A DNA stretch of 64,000 nucleotides from Utricularia gibba (lineage: Eukaryota; Streptophyta; Magnoliopsida; Lamiales; Lentibulariaceae): the NCBI GenBank assembly GCA_002189035.1, contig CM007989.1, forward strand, positions 7,297,501 to 7,361,500, read 5' to 3'. Below the pieces are notes generated by a model that ran no database searches, was not told the origin of the DNA, and worked only from the letters and a program-made list of their open reading frames with translations. The position numbers and the translations under genes were made by a program. Positions 1 through 9,580 of the stretch are shown here, in pieces; the stretch's first letter is position 1, and each line of letters opens with the position of its first letter.

Positions 1-1
1 G

Positions 2-380
2 AACTGGTGTCCGCAAGCCAGAGTACTTGCGCACCGCGCGGTGGCTTGCTTTGTTACCCACGGTGGATGGAATTCGATTCTCGAGGCGGTTTCTGTTGCG
101 GTGCCGATGGTGGTACTTCCGCAATGGGCCGATCAGACGATGAACGGGAAACTGATCGCGGATGTTTGGGGGTTGGAGTTCGCGGCAATGGTGATATGAA
201 CAGTGTTACTGATGCAGAGGAGGTGGCTGCTCTGATCGGAGATGTTCTGCACGGGATAGAGCAGCAGAGATGCGAAAGAATGCCCATAGATGGAAGAAGG
301 CTGCATCGGAAGCGGTTGCTCCCGGAGGGAGCTCCGAGTTGAACCTGACTCACTTCGTTAATGGCCTCCGAACCTCATGA
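2..380 (+). pseudogene. UDP-glycosyltransferase C-terminal fragment, frameshifted
   Basis: The window opens inside the UDP-sugar-binding PSPG box of a family 1 glycosyltransferase. The first frame reads WCPQARVLAHRAVACFVTHG and continues through a GGWNS...EAV stretch to PQWADQT, then stops at 197-199. The C-terminal tail continues in a second frame (VTDAEEVAALIGDVLHG) and then a third (MRKNAHRWKKAASEA, ending in a GGSS-type tail) with a stop at 378-380. The pattern fits two single-base losses: one near the G run at 168-172, one near 262-270. In the family this region binds UDP-glucose or a similar donor. The N-terminal acceptor domain lies outside the window. It may be a decayed gene, or partly an assembly artefact. 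Confidence 0.85.
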
Positions 381-804
381 TCCACATTCCATCGACACTC
401 TTAGCTACCATTCATCATAATTTATGGATCGCTATGATTCTAAGAGATCCATCAAAAATACAATATCAATATTTAAAAGTCAATTATGTTGATATATGAA
501 CATCTAATCTTAATGTCATAGGTTCGATCTGCTCACATGTGAGCAACTAGAACCTTTGGGGATTCGATTTGCATCTTTCGAATATTCAATTCGATATAAT
601 AAATTATACAATATATGTATTCATATTTCAATTAGTATCATTTCATATAAACTAATTAAAATAGATTTCATCTATTATTCCACATCTCTTATACAACACT
701 AAATTTCCAACAATTCATCACTACCGTAATAACAACAAATCTTTTATTTCATCAATGGCGTTGGCGTGGCACAGAATCGAACAAGTGTCTGTAGAGCGAG
801 CACT
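381..804. other. Intergenic, AT-rich
   Basis: Convergent spacer between the glycosyltransferase tail and the first chitinase. AT-rich, with no coding potential I can support; it should hold both 3' ends. Confidence 0.5.
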
Positions 805-1694
805 CTAGCATCGGAGATTCGTTCCCGGGTCGACTTGAAGGTAATTGCAGTACTGCGTGTAATACTCCACTCGGGAAGTCACGGTGGCCGGATTAGCGCC
901 GTCGCACTCCAGCTGGCCGTTAATCGCCCGGATCGTAGCTCCGAAGCCTCGCCCGGAGACGATTGGCTGATGGCAGTTGTTCATCCAGTACCACAACGCC
1001 GTTCGGAAAGAGACGACGTTGTTGGTAGCCACGGTCTCCGGCTCGTTGAGCCCATCGAACCCGATGCTCTGCCCCGCCGGCCCGTAGTTGAAGTTCCACG
1101 ACAACTGTATCGGCCCCCTCCCGTAGTACCCCTTGCCGGGGTTGCAGGGGTACTGCGTGTTCGTCTCGTCGCAGTAGTCGCGTGATGGCCCATTGATCTC
1201 CTCTATGTAGCAGAAATCTGCCCCAATAAATGCAAATCATCAGCAAAAATAGAGACAATAATATATTTTGTGCTTGAAGGGTGAAGGAACTCACGTCCAG
1301 TCTCGTGGGTGACCTGCGCGAAGAAGGCGGCGATCTCGCGCCTCGAGTCGTCCGCCGATCCAACGGTTCCGAACTGCGGATAATAGTTAACCGCCTGAAG
1401 AAACGCCTCTCGGGTGTAAAACCCCCGCCCGACGCAGCTCTGATCCGCCTGGTTCAGAATACTGTTGAAGAAATCGTTGGTGACGATGTCCGCCACGACG
1501 ACGCCGTTGGACGCGGGCGGCGCATTGCAGGGACCGCTCTGGCATCCTTGGCCGCAGTACTCGTCGGTGGTTCCGCAGTAGCCCCAGCGGCTGCAGCACG
1601 CGTCGGAGGAGCAGCCGCAGTTCTGGGCGACGGCAGCGAGCAGTAGCGCGGAGAAGACGAGCACGAGGAAGGCTGGAACCTGCGCAGCCGCCAT
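805..1694 (-). CDS. Class IV chitinase (GH19) with one hevein domain
   Basis: Secreted endochitinase that cleaves beta-1,4-GlcNAc polymers of fungal walls. Exons: 1295-1694 and 805-1217 (minus), joined in phase 1, 270 aa. Residues 1-24 are a hydrophobic signal peptide ending AAVAQ. Residues about 25-56 are a hevein (CBM18) domain with eight cysteines and the CCSRWGYCG chitin-binding core. A short hinge leads to the GH19 domain. The splice junction rebuilds HETGHFCYIEEI, which carries the catalytic glutamate of the HETG motif and the second acidic pair. The protein ends in a cysteine, as class IV enzymes do. Length is normal for the class. It is the first of the same-strand cluster. A TATA box and a W-box lie just upstream, which suggests a pathogen-responsive promoter. 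Confidence 0.95.
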
Positions 1695-1730
1695 TTGAAT
1701 CCTGAGGAACCGGAAGACGAAAACACGGCA

Positions 1731-1766
1731 TCATTTATAGGTACCCACTGAGAATAGAATAGTCAA
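1731..1766 (-). promoter_or_regulatory. TATA box and W-box of first chitinase
   Basis: Reading the minus strand, TATAAATG lies at 1739-1732, about 40 bases before the ATG. TTGACT, the WRKY-binding W-box core, lies at 1766-1761. Other chitinase copies in the cluster have the same pair in the same order. Confidence 0.55.
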
Positions 1767-2913
1767 CGACGGTAGATGAAAAGTAGAAGCGCGTATTAGT
1801 CGCCGTCCGCCGTGTGCAACCCGTTCTCCTCCAACTTTCTCTCCTCCACAGGAGCAGTTGAACTTCTTTTTCTTTGCATTCATGGAGCAATTACCGGATA
1901 TGCCCATCAAACATGCGACACTTGTACGCCCTACCAAGAGAATTAATTTAATGCGTTCCAATCTGCCCCTGTGATTAAATATTTTGACCAGGTAAAGTCA
2001 AAGTATAATTGAATGGGTTTGAGATGTATATTTTAGTATATGTTTTATAGTATAATATAATTAATAATGTATTTAAATTATTATATTTATATACACGTAT
2101 TCTGTAGTCAAGTTTAAAGTTAGTATAATACACATATTTTAAACATATGTGTTTAAAATAATATTATATTTTATAAATTTATTTAAAATAAATACTTTAT
2201 AAATTAGGTTGTTTAACAAAACGTATCTAGAAGATAGTTTTGAAATACCTAGTTTCAAATATTTTACAATACTTTTGTAAAACTCTCGCATATTGATAAA
2301 TTAGTCTACCAAACATATATTATTATTAATATATGAATATTTAAATAATTAAATCAATTTACAAAATATCCCCTTAATTGATTCAAATCAAGTTTGTACT
2401 AGTATGTGTTCGTAAAAGTTTTCATAAATAATTTTGTTGTCAAATGCTAGTAACTTTAATTTCAAAAATTCAAAAAAATAGAATTATTTTTTTTTAATAA
2501 ACTATGTAATTCTAATTTCTGCTTTATTAAAATCACCTTTTAATAAAAAAAAAACTCATCTTAAACTATATAATTCTAATTTCTACTTTATTAAAGATTA
2601 AAAATATAAACAAGAAGATGTTTATCAAGCAACTAGAAATTGAATTGAGTAAAAATTAGAGTTCGAAGTGGGGATCAATTTTACATGATGAAAATTGACT
2701 TTATTCAATTTTTTAAAAAAATAGAGATAAATTATGCATAATTTTCAAATAATAAATATAAAATTAATTGTTTTTGAAAACTAATTATACTAAACACAAA
2801 AACAACACATAGATAGTATTCCATTGATGATCATTAAAAGGAAGGTTACATGTGAAGCGCAAATGCGAATTATTGAAACCAGGGAGCTTGCACTACAATC
2901 AGACCCTGCAAGT
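1767..2913. other. AT-rich intergenic spacer
   Basis: About 1.1 kb. The part after 1970 is extremely AT-rich, with many A and T runs. I see no exon, RNA gene or clear transposon end. Confidence 0.5.
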
Positions 2914-3857
2914 TTAGCATCGGAGATTGGTTCCGGGATCCACTCCCAACTGCCTGCAGTACTTCAGGTAGTTGTTCACCCTCACCGTCACTGCGTTGCT
3001 GTTCCCGCCGTTGCACTCACCGCCGTTGATCGCCCTGATCGTGGAACCGAAGCCCCGGCCGGAGGTTATGCGAGCATGGCAGTTCCCCATCCAGAACCAA
3101 AGGGCAGCCTTCCACGCAACCACGTTGTCTTGGGCGACTCTTTCGGGATTGCCGAGTCCGTTGAATCCGATGCTCCGACCTGCCGCGCCGTAGTTGTAGT
3201 TCCATGTCAGCTGAAGCGGGCCGCGACCGTAGTAGCGTTTGCCGGCGACGCATGGCCACTGCTTGTTGGTGGCGTCGCAGTATCTCCGTGTTGCCCCCAC
3301 GATCTCCTCTACGTAGCACAGAGCTGCAATGCATGGAATTAACACTATTGACCAAGATGATCAATCTATTTTACCATCTTTGTTGATGTGTGTTTGGAAT
3401 AAGACTTACAGCCAGTTTCACGAGTGACATGAGCGAAGAAGGCTGCAATCTCGCGCTTGGCATCGGCGACTGACCCCGTTGCCCCGAAAGCAGGGTAGGA
3501 GCTCGCAGCATTCAGAAAAGAAGCCCTGGTGTAGAATCTCCGGCCCGCGCAGGACGTCGAGGCCCGACTTAGGATGCTATTGAAGAACGCATCAGTCACA
3601 CTATCCGAGACACGAACGCTGACCGATGATGCCTGGTGGAAGGATAATAAAGGCGTTGAAATTTAGGATTGGATGAATGGAAGGATTATATGTTATATAA
3701 GTACGCAATAAACGCAAACTTCAATTCTTAACACCTCTAGAGATGATGAAGAGGTTGACGACTCCTCATTGCAGGGACCGGCTCCGCAGCTATTCTCGCC
3801 GGAAACCACCGCGAGCATGAACAAGAGAGACGACAGCAATAGCACAGACTTGCCCAT
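2914..3857 (-). CDS. Class IV-derived chitinase lacking the hevein core
   Basis: Three exons (minus): 3735-3857, 3410-3632 and 2914-3323; phases 0 and 1; 251 aa. Exon 1 encodes a signal peptide nearly identical to the one at 7.4 kb. It is followed by a collapsed hevein remnant keeping only CGAGPC, then a Ser-rich hinge. Comparison with the 7.4 kb exon shows loss of about 24 residues, so chitin binding through CBM18 should be gone. Exons 2-3 carry an intact-looking GH19 domain, with one oddity: the usual HETG catalytic motif reads RETG, with the glutamate kept. The extra intron in the hinge splits the protein in phase 0. The 5' leader is displaced: a copy of the 7.4 kb promoter sits at 4151-4252, about 290 bases upstream of this ATG. 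Expression is uncertain. Confidence 0.8.
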
Positions 3858-4150
3858 TGATGCAGAAGGATTCCTTAAAACTTGCACACAAGTGATTCTT
3901 CAGCACAAGGCCAACTAAAGTAGTTGTATGTCCGAAACCAAGTGCATTAGACAAAGAAAGAAACTCAACTCAGTAGCTGAAGTAGATGAAGACCCAACTG
4001 TTATTGCTCAAATTCCTTCCAATTGCGAAAAACCGCCGCCGCTCCACCATGTCTCCCTTTTTGACCTAAGTCTCCAAAATGGGCTACATGGCAGCATTTG
4101 GGCCGCTTACTTGGAATGGGTCATAAGCCCATTAATCACAACCCAATCAC
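3858..4150. other. Extra segment between duplicated leader and start codon
   Basis: In the 7.4 kb copy the leader abuts the ATG. Here the homologous leader (4151-4252) is separated from the ATG at 3857 by about 293 bases of unrelated sequence. It may be a 5' UTR insertion. I see no terminal repeats or obvious target duplication. Confidence 0.45.
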
Positions 4151-4252
4151 CTATTCTGTTGGCAATGAACCCCTTCCTGGATATTGCATTCTATTTATAG
4201 GACGAAAGTGGTTAAATACGACATTCCCATTAAAATAACCTTGAAAATCCAA
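4151..4252 (-). repeat. Duplicated chitinase promoter/leader segment, copy 1
   Basis: Clearly homologous to 7442-7537: shared blocks include GATATTGCAT, GGACGAAAG and CCATTAAAATAA on the plus strand. The minus strand carries a TATA box, CTATAAATAG, at 4200-4191. It marks a segmental duplication that also copied the signal-peptide exon now at 3735-3857. Confidence 0.7.
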
Positions 4253-4682
4253 GTTGGTTTACTTTCCAAATTGAAATATTTTTTGATAAAATAGAAGCTA
4301 AAATTATCAACTTATTAAAAATAATAAGTACTTTTAAAATTCTATACAAAATATGATCTTAACTTTTTATTTCTATTATTAGAAAAAAAGGCTAAAAACG
4401 GGAAATGCACGTGTGTTTCTTTAATTTGGTAAGTCAAATGTGTCCACAAATGTAGATAAAATGTACACGTTTTTAAGACGTTTCCAGAAAGAAACGGGTC
4501 TTTCTCATTTACGTTTTCTGATAAAAGTATAAACAAGTTTACTTATTTTCAGAAAACTTACCTTATTTCAAGAAATGCAACATTTCCGAAAATGAATAAA
4601 GATGCTCTTAGTATTGACATAGAAAAGGAATCTAATCCTCTTGATCCTAATACTCCATTGAATTCCATCTCTTGAACTAGCT

Positions 4683-4846
4683 TTGATAGCAATTTGTTGT
4701 GCAGTGTCAGGATCACTGGAAATCACCACACGCGTGAACCCAACAGAGAACGCCATCAAACCACCTCCAAATGTCTTGGACATCCTTCCCAGCACCCGAT
4801 GCGCTGCCGCGTCAGCCAATACCAACGCGGAACCCAGAACCGGAAT
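4683..4846 (-). pseudogene. Cytochrome P450 fragment, CYP78A-like
   Basis: About 55 codons read like the N-terminal part of a CYP78A P450: a PVLGS start, AAAHRVLGRMSKTFGGGLMA, then FSVGFTRVVISSDPDTAQQI. In that family this precedes the usual DRP motif. The similarity then stops, and no heme-binding loop or other P450 exon is nearby. It is a gene scrap inserted inside the chitinase cluster, between the microexon array and the 2.9-3.9 kb chitinase. The family assignment rests on recognition, not a search. Confidence 0.65.
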
Positions 4847-5203
4847 TGAAGTTTGAAAATTTCAACATATTTTACACTGCATGAATGAAAATGAAGAAGG
4901 GAGTAGACAATTTGCAAACTGCTGACTTTCATTCATCTAAATGTCTCAACTTTTCAGACATACAAACCATATATTTATTCAAGCAATTATCATATTACTA
5001 AAACATGAAATGACATAATGCTTAATGTTCTTCAGCCAAAAAAGCTTCCTCCACTCAGTAGTAGTGTTCTTCACTTTAACCATCACCAAGCTTTTCAGAT
5101 CATCCTCTAATAGATGGGGCTTTCTAAGTGCAGTGGAGACAAAAGAATAAGCAGCAAAGACTTTTTTGAATCAAAGCGAAATTGAAATGGGAATTTTTAA
5201 TAC
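4847..5203. other. Intergenic or intronic spacer
   Basis: AT-rich, with no supported feature. If the microexon array splices to the downstream catalytic exons, this would be intron. Confidence 0.4.
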
Positions 5204-7186
5204 CTTAGGTGGTGGTGGTGGTGGAGATTTCTGATAATAGAGACCAGGAAACCATAATAAGAGAGGATTAGAAAAGATTAGTACATATTTTGGTATGAAA
5301 AGTGTGTGATACTTTATTAGATAACATAGAAATAAATTAAAATTATTAATGGACTTCTAATAATGGAGATCAAAGGCCAATAAAAAAGAGAGGATTAGCC
5401 AAGAGTAATTCACATTATGGAAAGGAAAGTGCACTTATTTTTAGAGTATGGTAGACATAAATATAAGAATTATTAATACCTTTTGTGGAGATGACTTCTA
5501 ACAATGAGAAGAAAATACCCCCAAGAAGAGAAGATTAGCAAAGACTTGTCCATGTTTTGGATTGAAATAAAATTTAGATTATATTTCTTGATACCTTTGG
5601 CGGTGGTGGTGACTTTTGATAGCATGCAAATAAGATGAAATATAGAAAGAATTAGTAAATACTTCAAATTACACCCTCAATTTGGATGGAGAGTATGCTT
5701 TTTTTTTTTTGAATAAATGAAAAAATATAAGTTGAAATTTTTAATACCTTTGGTGAAGGTGACTTCTAAGAGTAGAAGCAAATACCCAAAAAGAAAAGAT
5801 TAGCAAATATATGTCTATGTTTTGGATTGAAAGTAAATTTAGAATAACATACATTTAGTGTTGGTATTGTCTTTCGATAACATACAAATAAGATCACAAA
5901 TACAGAAGATTAGTAAAAAGTTCAAATAACATCCATATTTTTAAATAAATGAAAAATATAAATTGAAATTTTTAATACCTTAGGGGGTGATGGCCGCTGT
6001 GAATCCTAAAAATGAGTATAAAACACCAAATGAAGAGGGAATTTGCTTTCAAAATGTAGATTGTATCATATTTCATAATATGAAACAAGATTTAGATGAA
6101 AATTTCATAATACCTTTTTTGTTAAAGATGGTGGCCTTGGTGGAGGTGACTTCCAAAAATAGAAAACAAGTACCCCAAGAATAGAAACATCAGCAAATAT
6201 TTGTCCATGTTTTGGATTGAATGCAAATTTAGAATGCATTTCTTGATACCTTTAGTATTGGTGTCGACTATTGATAACATGCAAATAAGATCACAAATAC
6301 AGTAGATTAACAAACAATTCAAATAACACCCATATTTTTGAATAAATGAAAAAATATAAATTGAAATTTTTAATACCTTAGGGGGTGATGGCCGCAGTGA
6401 AACCTAAAAATGAGCATAAAACACCATATGAAGAGGGGATTAACGGATATTTATTCAGATTTTAGTATGGAAAGTGCATGATATTTCACAATATGAAATA
6501 AGAATACCTTTTTAGGTGATGGTGGTGGTCGGGGTGAATGCGACTTCTAATAATAGGAAGAAAATACTCCAAGAAGAGAAGATTAGTACAGATTTATCAA
6601 TGTTTTGGATTGAAAAGAAATTTAAATTGAATTTCTTGATACCTTTGGCCGTGGTGGTGACTTTTGATAGCATGCAAATAAGATGAAAAATAGAAAGAAT
6701 TAGTAAATACTTCAAATCTCACCATATTTTGGATGGAGATTATGTATTTTTTGAATAAATGAAAAAATATAAGTTGAAATTTTTAGTACCTTTAGTGGAG
6801 GCGACTTCTATTGATAGCAAGCAATACCCCAAGAAGAGAAGATTAGCGAAGACTTGTCCATGTTTTGGATTGAAAGAAAATTTAGATTGCATTTTTTGAT
6901 ACCTTTGGTGGTGGTGGAGACTTTTGATAACACGCAAACAAGTTCACAAAATAAAGAAAGAATTAGTATAGACTTCAAATGCGGAATATTCTATATTTTT
7001 GAATAAATGAAAAAATATAAATTGAAATTTCTAATACCTTTGGCGGTGATGGCCGTGGCGAACCCTAAAAATGAGCATGAAACACCACATGAAGAGAGGA
7101 TTATTTTATATTTATTTAGATTTTATGGAAAGTGAACGATATTTTAGTACCTTTTCCGATGGCGGTGGCGGTCGTGGTGATGACTT
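5204..7186 (-). repeat. Tandem array of ~15 phase-0 microexons encoding a Pro-rich hinge
   Basis: On the minus strand, about 100-base units recur, each with an AG acceptor, a coding block whose length is a multiple of three, and a donor GTATT, GTATC, GTACT or (one unit) GTATG. Candidate exons: 7151-7186, 7038-7064, 6903-6920, 6790-6807, 6643-6660, 6508-6546, 6377-6403, 6250-6267, 6114-6149, 5979-6005, 5853-5870, 5748-5765, 5595-5612, 5480-5497, 5204-5230. Lengths are 18, 27, 36 or 39 nt. Read in phase 0 they give peptides such as KSSPRPPPPSEK, GSPRPSPPK, SPPPPK, KSPPLK and KSPPPPPPK, with no stop. All together they would add about 121 residues. One further unit near 5346-5365 has lost its donor. 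Spacers are 72-135 nt apart from one of 249 nt that holds the dead unit. Block order (36/39-27-18...) recurs about three times, suggesting higher-order duplication. Being splice-competent is my inference. Confidence 0.7.
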
Positions 7187-7258
7187 CTAACATGAGAAAT
7201 CGAATATGTCGAACAAATGGATATCAATATTTTGAAATTAAGGAAACGAAAACCGCAC

Positions 7259-7444
7259 CTCCAGAGATGATGAAGACGACTTCCGGTAGCAGGGACCGGC
7301 TTGGCAGCCATCACCGCAGTAGTCGTTTCCGGCGCCGCATTCGCCCCACTTGCAGCACAAGTCCGGCGGACAGTCGCAGTCCTGGCCGGAAACCACCGCG
7401 AGCATGAACAAGAGAGACGACAGCAATAGCACGGACTTGCCCAT
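7259..7444 (-). CDS. Signal peptide + hevein first exon of a chitinase
   Basis: One open exon of 62 codons ending GAG before a GTGCGG donor, phase 0. Residues 1-20 are a signal peptide; about 21-52 form a hevein domain with all eight cysteines; a Ser-rich hinge start follows. The sugar-binding core is unusual: the normal CCS-KWGYC pattern reads CCKWGEC, with the Ser missing and the Tyr replaced by Glu, so chitin binding may be weakened. No catalytic exon follows directly. Instead comes the microexon array, and the next GH19 exons on this strand are 3410-3632 and 2914-3323, which are phase-compatible. The gene may therefore span 2914-7444 with an alternative first exon at 3735-3857, or may be an orphaned 5' end. 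Exon length equals that of the first exon of the three-hevein gene (186 nt). Confidence 0.75.
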
Positions 7445-7537
7445 TCTATTGGTAATGAATGAGCCCCTCCCTCGATATTGCATTATATTTATTGGACGAA
7501 AGAGAGCTTTCCATTAAAATAATCTTGAGAATCTAAA
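7442..7537 (-). repeat. Duplicated chitinase promoter/leader segment, copy 2
   Basis: Homologous to 4151-4252. The minus strand has a TATA-like AATAAATATAA near 7486-7496, placed about 40 bases before the start codon. This is the probable promoter of the hevein exon at 7259-7444. Confidence 0.6.
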
Positions 7538-8756
7538 ACTATGTTTGTACACAGTAGATGTATAGAAAAAAATGTTCAAATTAATTTTATTATGAAATAC
7601 GATCGAATTTTATTTTAAAAATACCAGAATTTTAAAATCATTTATTATTTTTAATAAACTAACTTCTATTTTATTAGAAATATTTATCGAAATATTTTTT
7701 GATAATTAGAAACTAGACTCTTTAGTTTAGTTTGACATTTTCTTAATATATTATTTGGTATGTCAAAGGTGTCTGGTTAATGCAGATCAAATGAGCAAGT
7801 ACAATAATACAAAGTTGTCCAATCTCCTTATGCATAAGGCTGTTCACCCATTATGCATTTTTAATTTTAATTAAAATTTAAATAAATATTCTCAAAAAAT
7901 TACAAGAATTAATAATCATCGACCAAATTTAACAAAAGGAAGAAGAGAAACCCTTTGTAAATTAGACATTAACTTCCCTAACACACACAAAAAAAAGCAG
8001 ATGCAGACGCCATTAAGGTGACAGTATACTGACAAGGAAAATACATTATTAGATTAGGCAGCGGAAATTGTTAAGTCAAGGTTTTTATCCATTGCACCAT
8101 TTAGAGGAGTGGACATGGTGTGTTAGAAAAATGATTATTTTTATTGTTAAATTTTGTGTAAGAAAAGAGAAATGATGCATGATGAATTTTGTTAAAGATG
8201 CTTTATTCATTACATAGATTTTTTTTTTGCGTGGTGTTGAAATTGAGGATTATATAAATCGAACACATGTGAAGTATTGGTGGTTTTAAAATAATGAATT
8301 CAATTGAGGTTAGATCATTCAGCCCAAACTCGTAACTAAATCGAAATCATTTCAAATGCATGAGAGCTGAAATTAATATTTTGACGGATTGAGCAAGTAC
8401 ATGTAAAATTCAAGTATATAATAAATGTAAATTATGTTAAAAATTATATCTAATTAATTACTAATGACTTGCAATTTATGTTATTAGTTTACATTTATGA
8501 ACATTTTTACCAAAAATTCATTTGTTTTAATCCCAAATAATTAATTATAAATCATTTATCAAACGATGGATCACAAATAAAATAAATAATTATTTTACAA
8601 TATAATAATTGTAACCCCTCTAACGAAAAGGTGTTATTCGTGACCCATTTGAATTGCTTTCCGGGGTCATGCAAAGCAGAAAGCAAGAGGATGCAAAGAC
8701 TAACTTATTGAAAGCAGGAGGATGACACGACGGAGGAACGAGCAAATACCATTTGC
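7538..8756. other. AT-rich intergenic spacer
   Basis: About 1.2 kb, mostly AT-rich. The last 100 bases (from about 8659) match the 3' flank of the three-hevein gene at about 10998-11100, so they are probably 3' UTR of the next chitinase. Confidence 0.5.
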
Positions 8757-9516
8757 CTAGCAACGCAGGTTGGTCCACGGATCCACTCCGAACTGGCTGC
8801 AGTAGTTCAGGTAGTTGTTCACCCTCGACGTCACCGCCGCGGTATTGCCGCCGCCGCACTCCATGCCGTTGATCGCCCTAATCGTTGCGCCGAACCCTTG
8901 CCCGGAGATTATAAGATTGTGGCACTTCCCCATCCAGAACCAGAGCGCGGTTTTCCATGCAACCTGGTTGTCTTGGGCGACTCGTTCGGGATTATTGAGT
9001 CCATTGAACCCGATGCTCTGACCCGCCGGACCGTAGTTGTAGTTCCATGATATCTGAAGCGGGCCGCGGCCGTAGTACCCTTTCCCGGGGACGCACGGCC
9101 ACTGCGTGTTGGAAGCGTTACAGTAGTTTCTCGTCGCTCCGTTGATCTCCTCTATGTAGCATAGAGCTGCAAATTACAAAAATCGGTCACGCATTTAGCA
9201 AATCTTCAAAACCCTAGCTAGAGAGGCGACACTCACACCCAGTTTCGTGAGTGACATGAGCGAAGAAGGCAGCGATCTCCCGCTTATCAGCAACAGTCCC
9301 TGTAGTGCCGAAGGCAGGATATGCAGTAGCAGCAAGAAGAAAGGATGCCCTGGTGTAAAATCCCCGGCCCGGGCACCCGCTCCCGGCCTGGTTTACAATG
9401 CTATTGAAGAACGCATCAGACACAATATCCGCCACAGTTCCGCCGCCGGAGCTCTGCGCGTAAGCCGCCAGAAGGATGGACAAGAATGAAGAAAGGATCA
9501 CCGGAGACATGCCCAT
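8757..9516 (-). CDS. Class IV-derived chitinase without hevein domain
   Basis: Exons 9237-9516 and 8757-9166 (minus), phase 1, 229 aa. The signal peptide ends AAYAQ and runs straight into [11 protein letters not shown], so the whole hevein domain and most of the hinge are absent. The GH19 domain is complete, with [12 protein letters not shown] and the GYYGRGP and NYNYGP motifs. The second exon is very similar to exon 4 of the three-hevein gene at 11.1 kb, and the 3' flanks also match, so the two are recent tandem duplicates that differ by gain or loss of hevein exons. The C-terminus reads DPWTNLRC where siblings have DPG(T/S)N. It is probably a secreted, soluble chitinase. Confidence 0.9.
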
Positions 9517-9562
9517 CCTTCCTGGCACAGAAACCCGATCCTGTCGAGTGAGTGCGCAATCT

Positions 9563-9580
9563 TTATACAATAAAAGTCAA
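9563..9580 (-). promoter_or_regulatory. TATA box and W-box
   Basis: Minus strand: GTATAAAG at about 9568-9561, and TTGACT at 9580-9575. The tight TATA/W-box pair recurs at 10.4 and 12.4 kb. Confidence 0.55.

Noticed and set aside
766-1185. Plus-strand open frame opposite chitinase exon 2 (similar ones at 2824-3342, 11241-11507, 15317-15610)
   Set aside because: Shadows of GC-rich chitinase exons; the encoded text mirrors the conserved minus-strand exon and has no family likeness.
3928-4200. Plus-strand 90-codon frame upstream of the 3.86 kb exon
   Set aside because: Covers the duplicated leader and inserted segment; no domain, and it runs against the chitinase promoter.
5204-7186. Regular ~100-bp repeats could be a CRISPR-like array or plain minisatellite
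   Set aside because: Plant nuclear context; units are imperfect and the conserved part is the AG/coding/GT block rather than a palindromic repeat with unique spacers.
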